The position numbers were made by a program, and so were the translations under genes. Below are positions 61,731-64,000 of a stretch of 64,000 nt of DNA, one piece after another; the stretch's first letter is position 1; each line of letters begins with the position of its first letter. Below the pieces are notes generated by a model that was not told the origin of the DNA, did not search any database, and was given only the letters and a program-made list of their open reading frames with translations. The DNA is from Neckera pumila. Its lineage: Eukaryota; Streptophyta; Bryopsida; Hypnales; Neckeraceae. The stretch spans positions 5,830,501-5,894,500 of the forward strand of contig OZ018412.1 in the NCBI GenBank assembly GCA_963969595.1, written 5' to 3'.

Positions 61731-62641
61731 TAAATCTCTAAAGTCCCAAGGCCATTTTTCTATCAAAAACCATTCAAAACTGCCATTTTTGCTGCGTTCA
61801 TCCAAGTAAATAGAATAAAAAATTCTTTTAGAATATAACCGTTGGATCTTATACTTCACTTGTTTGAAATCATGTGGTAGCAATTTCATAAAGTTTGATT
61901 GTTTAGTTTGAAAGATATTAACATTCAAAATGAACACAAGCTTGCAATTTCAGATGACTTTGACTTCCAATTGTGGGAAAATTTTGCACTACAAACTTTG
62001 AATTAAAAAAAAATTATGTTGAAGAATTGAGTTGAAAGTCTTAAAAAACAATTTAAAAAAACACACTTGATTTTCATTCTTTAAAAAAATGTTAAGTAGA
62101 AGTAGGTCCAAGATTGAGAAAAAAAACTAAATCGTTTACAGCTCTAAGATGGGATCGAATTACAATAATCCCAACGGTGAGATTATTTTAGCAAGCAAAC
62201 ACAACCTTGTCAAACAATTTTTTTCAAAAGTTGTGAAGATTGCATTCAGAAATGAATCCTACAAGTTATGTTTCCAAGAAGATGCTCTAATTGCCCAAAA
62301 AACAAGATTGTCCATAACTTTCTCATTATTAGTCCAAATAGAATGAACTAAAGCTTCACATGTAGACAAAAATATAACATTTTAGGGAATAAAAATTAAA
62401 AAATCGGTTTTGACATTTTGGAGTTTTTTTGTGCTACCCGCTAAGTTGAGTTTTAGTGTTTTTGTGGTATAACTTTTGCTTCCAGTCACCAATTGAAATA
62501 AAAATTATATTCCCACATAGCTAATCCGTTTTTTTTATCTTATGAGAAAGTTTCTAAAAAATTCATAAAAAATTGAGGTCACAGGAACTTGCCCGAAATC
62601 CAATTTGTCTTTCAAGGGGGCAATGGGACTTTAGGGGTTAA
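61731..62641 (+). mobile_element. TTAA-CCCC element L (type 2)
   Basis: Left end TAAATCTCTAAAGTCCCAAG (TTAA changed to TAAA), right end GGGACTTTAGGGGTTAA. The matching empty site in copy B, near 41,703, reads TTTATGCATTAAAAATACAA with a single TTAA, which shows the target and its duplication directly. Confidence 0.88.
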
Positions 62642-64000
62642 AAACACGATGATATTCTACTACCATTATTGAATGATATCATGCCAACTTAAAGTAAATG
62701 CTTTTAATTGTGACATATTTCTAAAACGTGTCCCTACAATTTTCTTGCCTAAAATGTACTAGACTCTCTTCTTAAAATTTAGGCTTGATTTTAGGCTTGC
62801 CTATTTTTAACACTTTGAAAATTTATAGTTCATTCATTATCTTAAAAATGTATGTAAAGAAAAAAATGGCTTTCTTTTTGACTCCCAACAAAACATCAAC
62901 CAAAGCTTAGGTAATTTGATAATAGGAATCATGCTCCAATGTTTATTCATACAATTTTTAGATATAGCTATTTAAACCCTTAAGAGACCTTGGTCGGACC
63001 TCAATGTAAATTTAGAACTTTCGAGGCAAAATCAATTGTAGCTTGAAAATCTTTGATACTTTGTATAAAATCTTCATTTTTAATTTAATTTTTTCTCATT
63101 TAGATACAAACTCTTTCAAAAATTTGCGCAAAAAAAGCATGAAGCATCAATTGTCCAAGAAAATCAAATTGGTGAACGTTATAAAAAAAGTTGATTTTTC
63201 AATATACTTGGAGATACATTATACATTTGACATAGCTCTCAAAGTGAACTCTTTAAAACATTAATCATTACCTACTAGATGTTGTTTGTGTTTGGAATTA
63301 ATCCATGTAAGAACCGAGAAGCCAAATTTAGCCTCATGATTTTAACATAGATTTAAAAATATCATGTAAGTTTTTAATTTATCTTCTATATTATTAGCTG
63401 TTAAGAAAAATATAAGCAATATGTTTTGCTTAGTAAAATAATATACAAAAAAAATAGGGAAAACATTCCACTCAATAGTTTATTATTATAAAACATTCCA
63501 CTCAATAAAATTTTCACAGGAGTGGAAATGAATCATTTTATTGAATTAACATAAAAGAAACTCATTTTAATTATAACCTCCTCAAAACAATCATTAGAAA
63601 AAATCTAAGCCTTTATAGGGTCATTTGACTTTAAGCAAATATACAATTTAGAAAAATAAAAAATAGAAATTTTAATGAACAAATGAAAAATTCCATGCTA
63701 TTTTTTTAATTGTTTCCCTGTAATTGTACTTTTATCAAAAGTTACACAACCCTATAGAGGCCCCAAAATTTTCTCTAACGCAATGAAAATGGTCATGTGA
63801 AAACTACATATCTCTTGTCTTCAAAAGGGTGAATGAAAGTGTTTAATACTTTCATGATGCTGCACAATTTAATAAATTAATAGTATCTAAACTAATTTGA
63901 CTAAAGGAATGAACATATGTCCTATTATTAATGTATTTTAGCTTTTGTTTGATATTATTGGTAGTTAAAAGATGATTTTAGACTCTTTGAATGCATTTTT

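Larger units (their letters stand above)
59232..64000 (+). repeat. Long dispersed repeat, copy C (right end off window)
   Basis: Collinear with B from 59,232 and with A to the end of the window. Carries TTAA elements K and L and a (CAAAAA)n tract at about 60,647-60,691. Confidence 0.7.

Noticed and set aside
344..62641. Reading the TTAA elements as PIF/Harbinger (TTA/TAA target) MITEs
   Set aside because: The empty site for L and the shared junctions F-G and F2-E5 support a four-base TTAA unit, whereas true TTA/TAA-target elements here (M1, M2, P1, P2) look different.
1..64000. Possibility of organellar, bacterial or viral origin, or of tRNA, rRNA or CRISPR loci
   Set aside because: Spliced plant-family genes and dense MITEs indicate nuclear plant DNA; no RNA gene or spaced repeat array was recognised by eye, although a tRNA could be missed without a scan.

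Overview
This is AT-rich nuclear DNA of a land plant. The evidence is two intron-containing plant-type gene families (a bHLH-ACT transcription factor and a BAHD acyltransferase), GC-rich exons in AT-rich surroundings, and many short non-autonomous DNA transposons. The lineage is not fixed by anything I can see. The bHLH motif style and the type of one decayed transposase lean to a non-seed plant (bryophyte, lycophyte or fern), at low confidence. No rRNA, tRNA or CRISPR array was recognised.

Layout. 1-5,098 holds copy A of a long dispersed repeat; copies B (about 37.93-42.30 kb) and C (about 59.23-64.00 kb, running off the end) are collinear with it. 5.1-21.95 kb is gene-poor: transposon relics, a tandem array of about 96 bp, a decayed transposase-like gene, a second decayed coding stretch, and a nest of TTAA-flanked elements at 18.17-20.91 kb. 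22.87-27.36 kb carries the intact bHLH gene. 27.4-37.9 kb is repeats, long foldbacks and a GC-rich island. 42.3-44.64 kb is another transposon cluster. 45.55-48.16 kb is the BAHD gene (three exons, 451 residues). 49.62-54.23 kb is a paralogous copy of the bHLH region in which exon 2 is gone and a terminal-inverted-repeat element sits in its place. 55.4-57.98 kb duplicates 30.9-33.74 kb.

The order bHLH block, then non-coding block, then long repeat occurs twice in the same orientation (22.87-42.3 and 49.62-64 kb). This points to one old tandem segmental duplication later cut up by transposons, with the BAHD gene between the copies. Because the copies can be compared, several insertions show their empty site.

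The most unusual signal is a family of about a dozen elements of 0.65-0.95 kb, plus one interrupted by other insertions, all ending in TTAA-CCCCTAAAG. Together they fill roughly 16% of the window. Where a paralogous empty site exists it supports TTAA as target and duplication, the signature of piggyBac-type transposition, which I regard as unusual in land plants. The bHLH and BAHD genes show no sign of acting in one pathway; they are neighbours.
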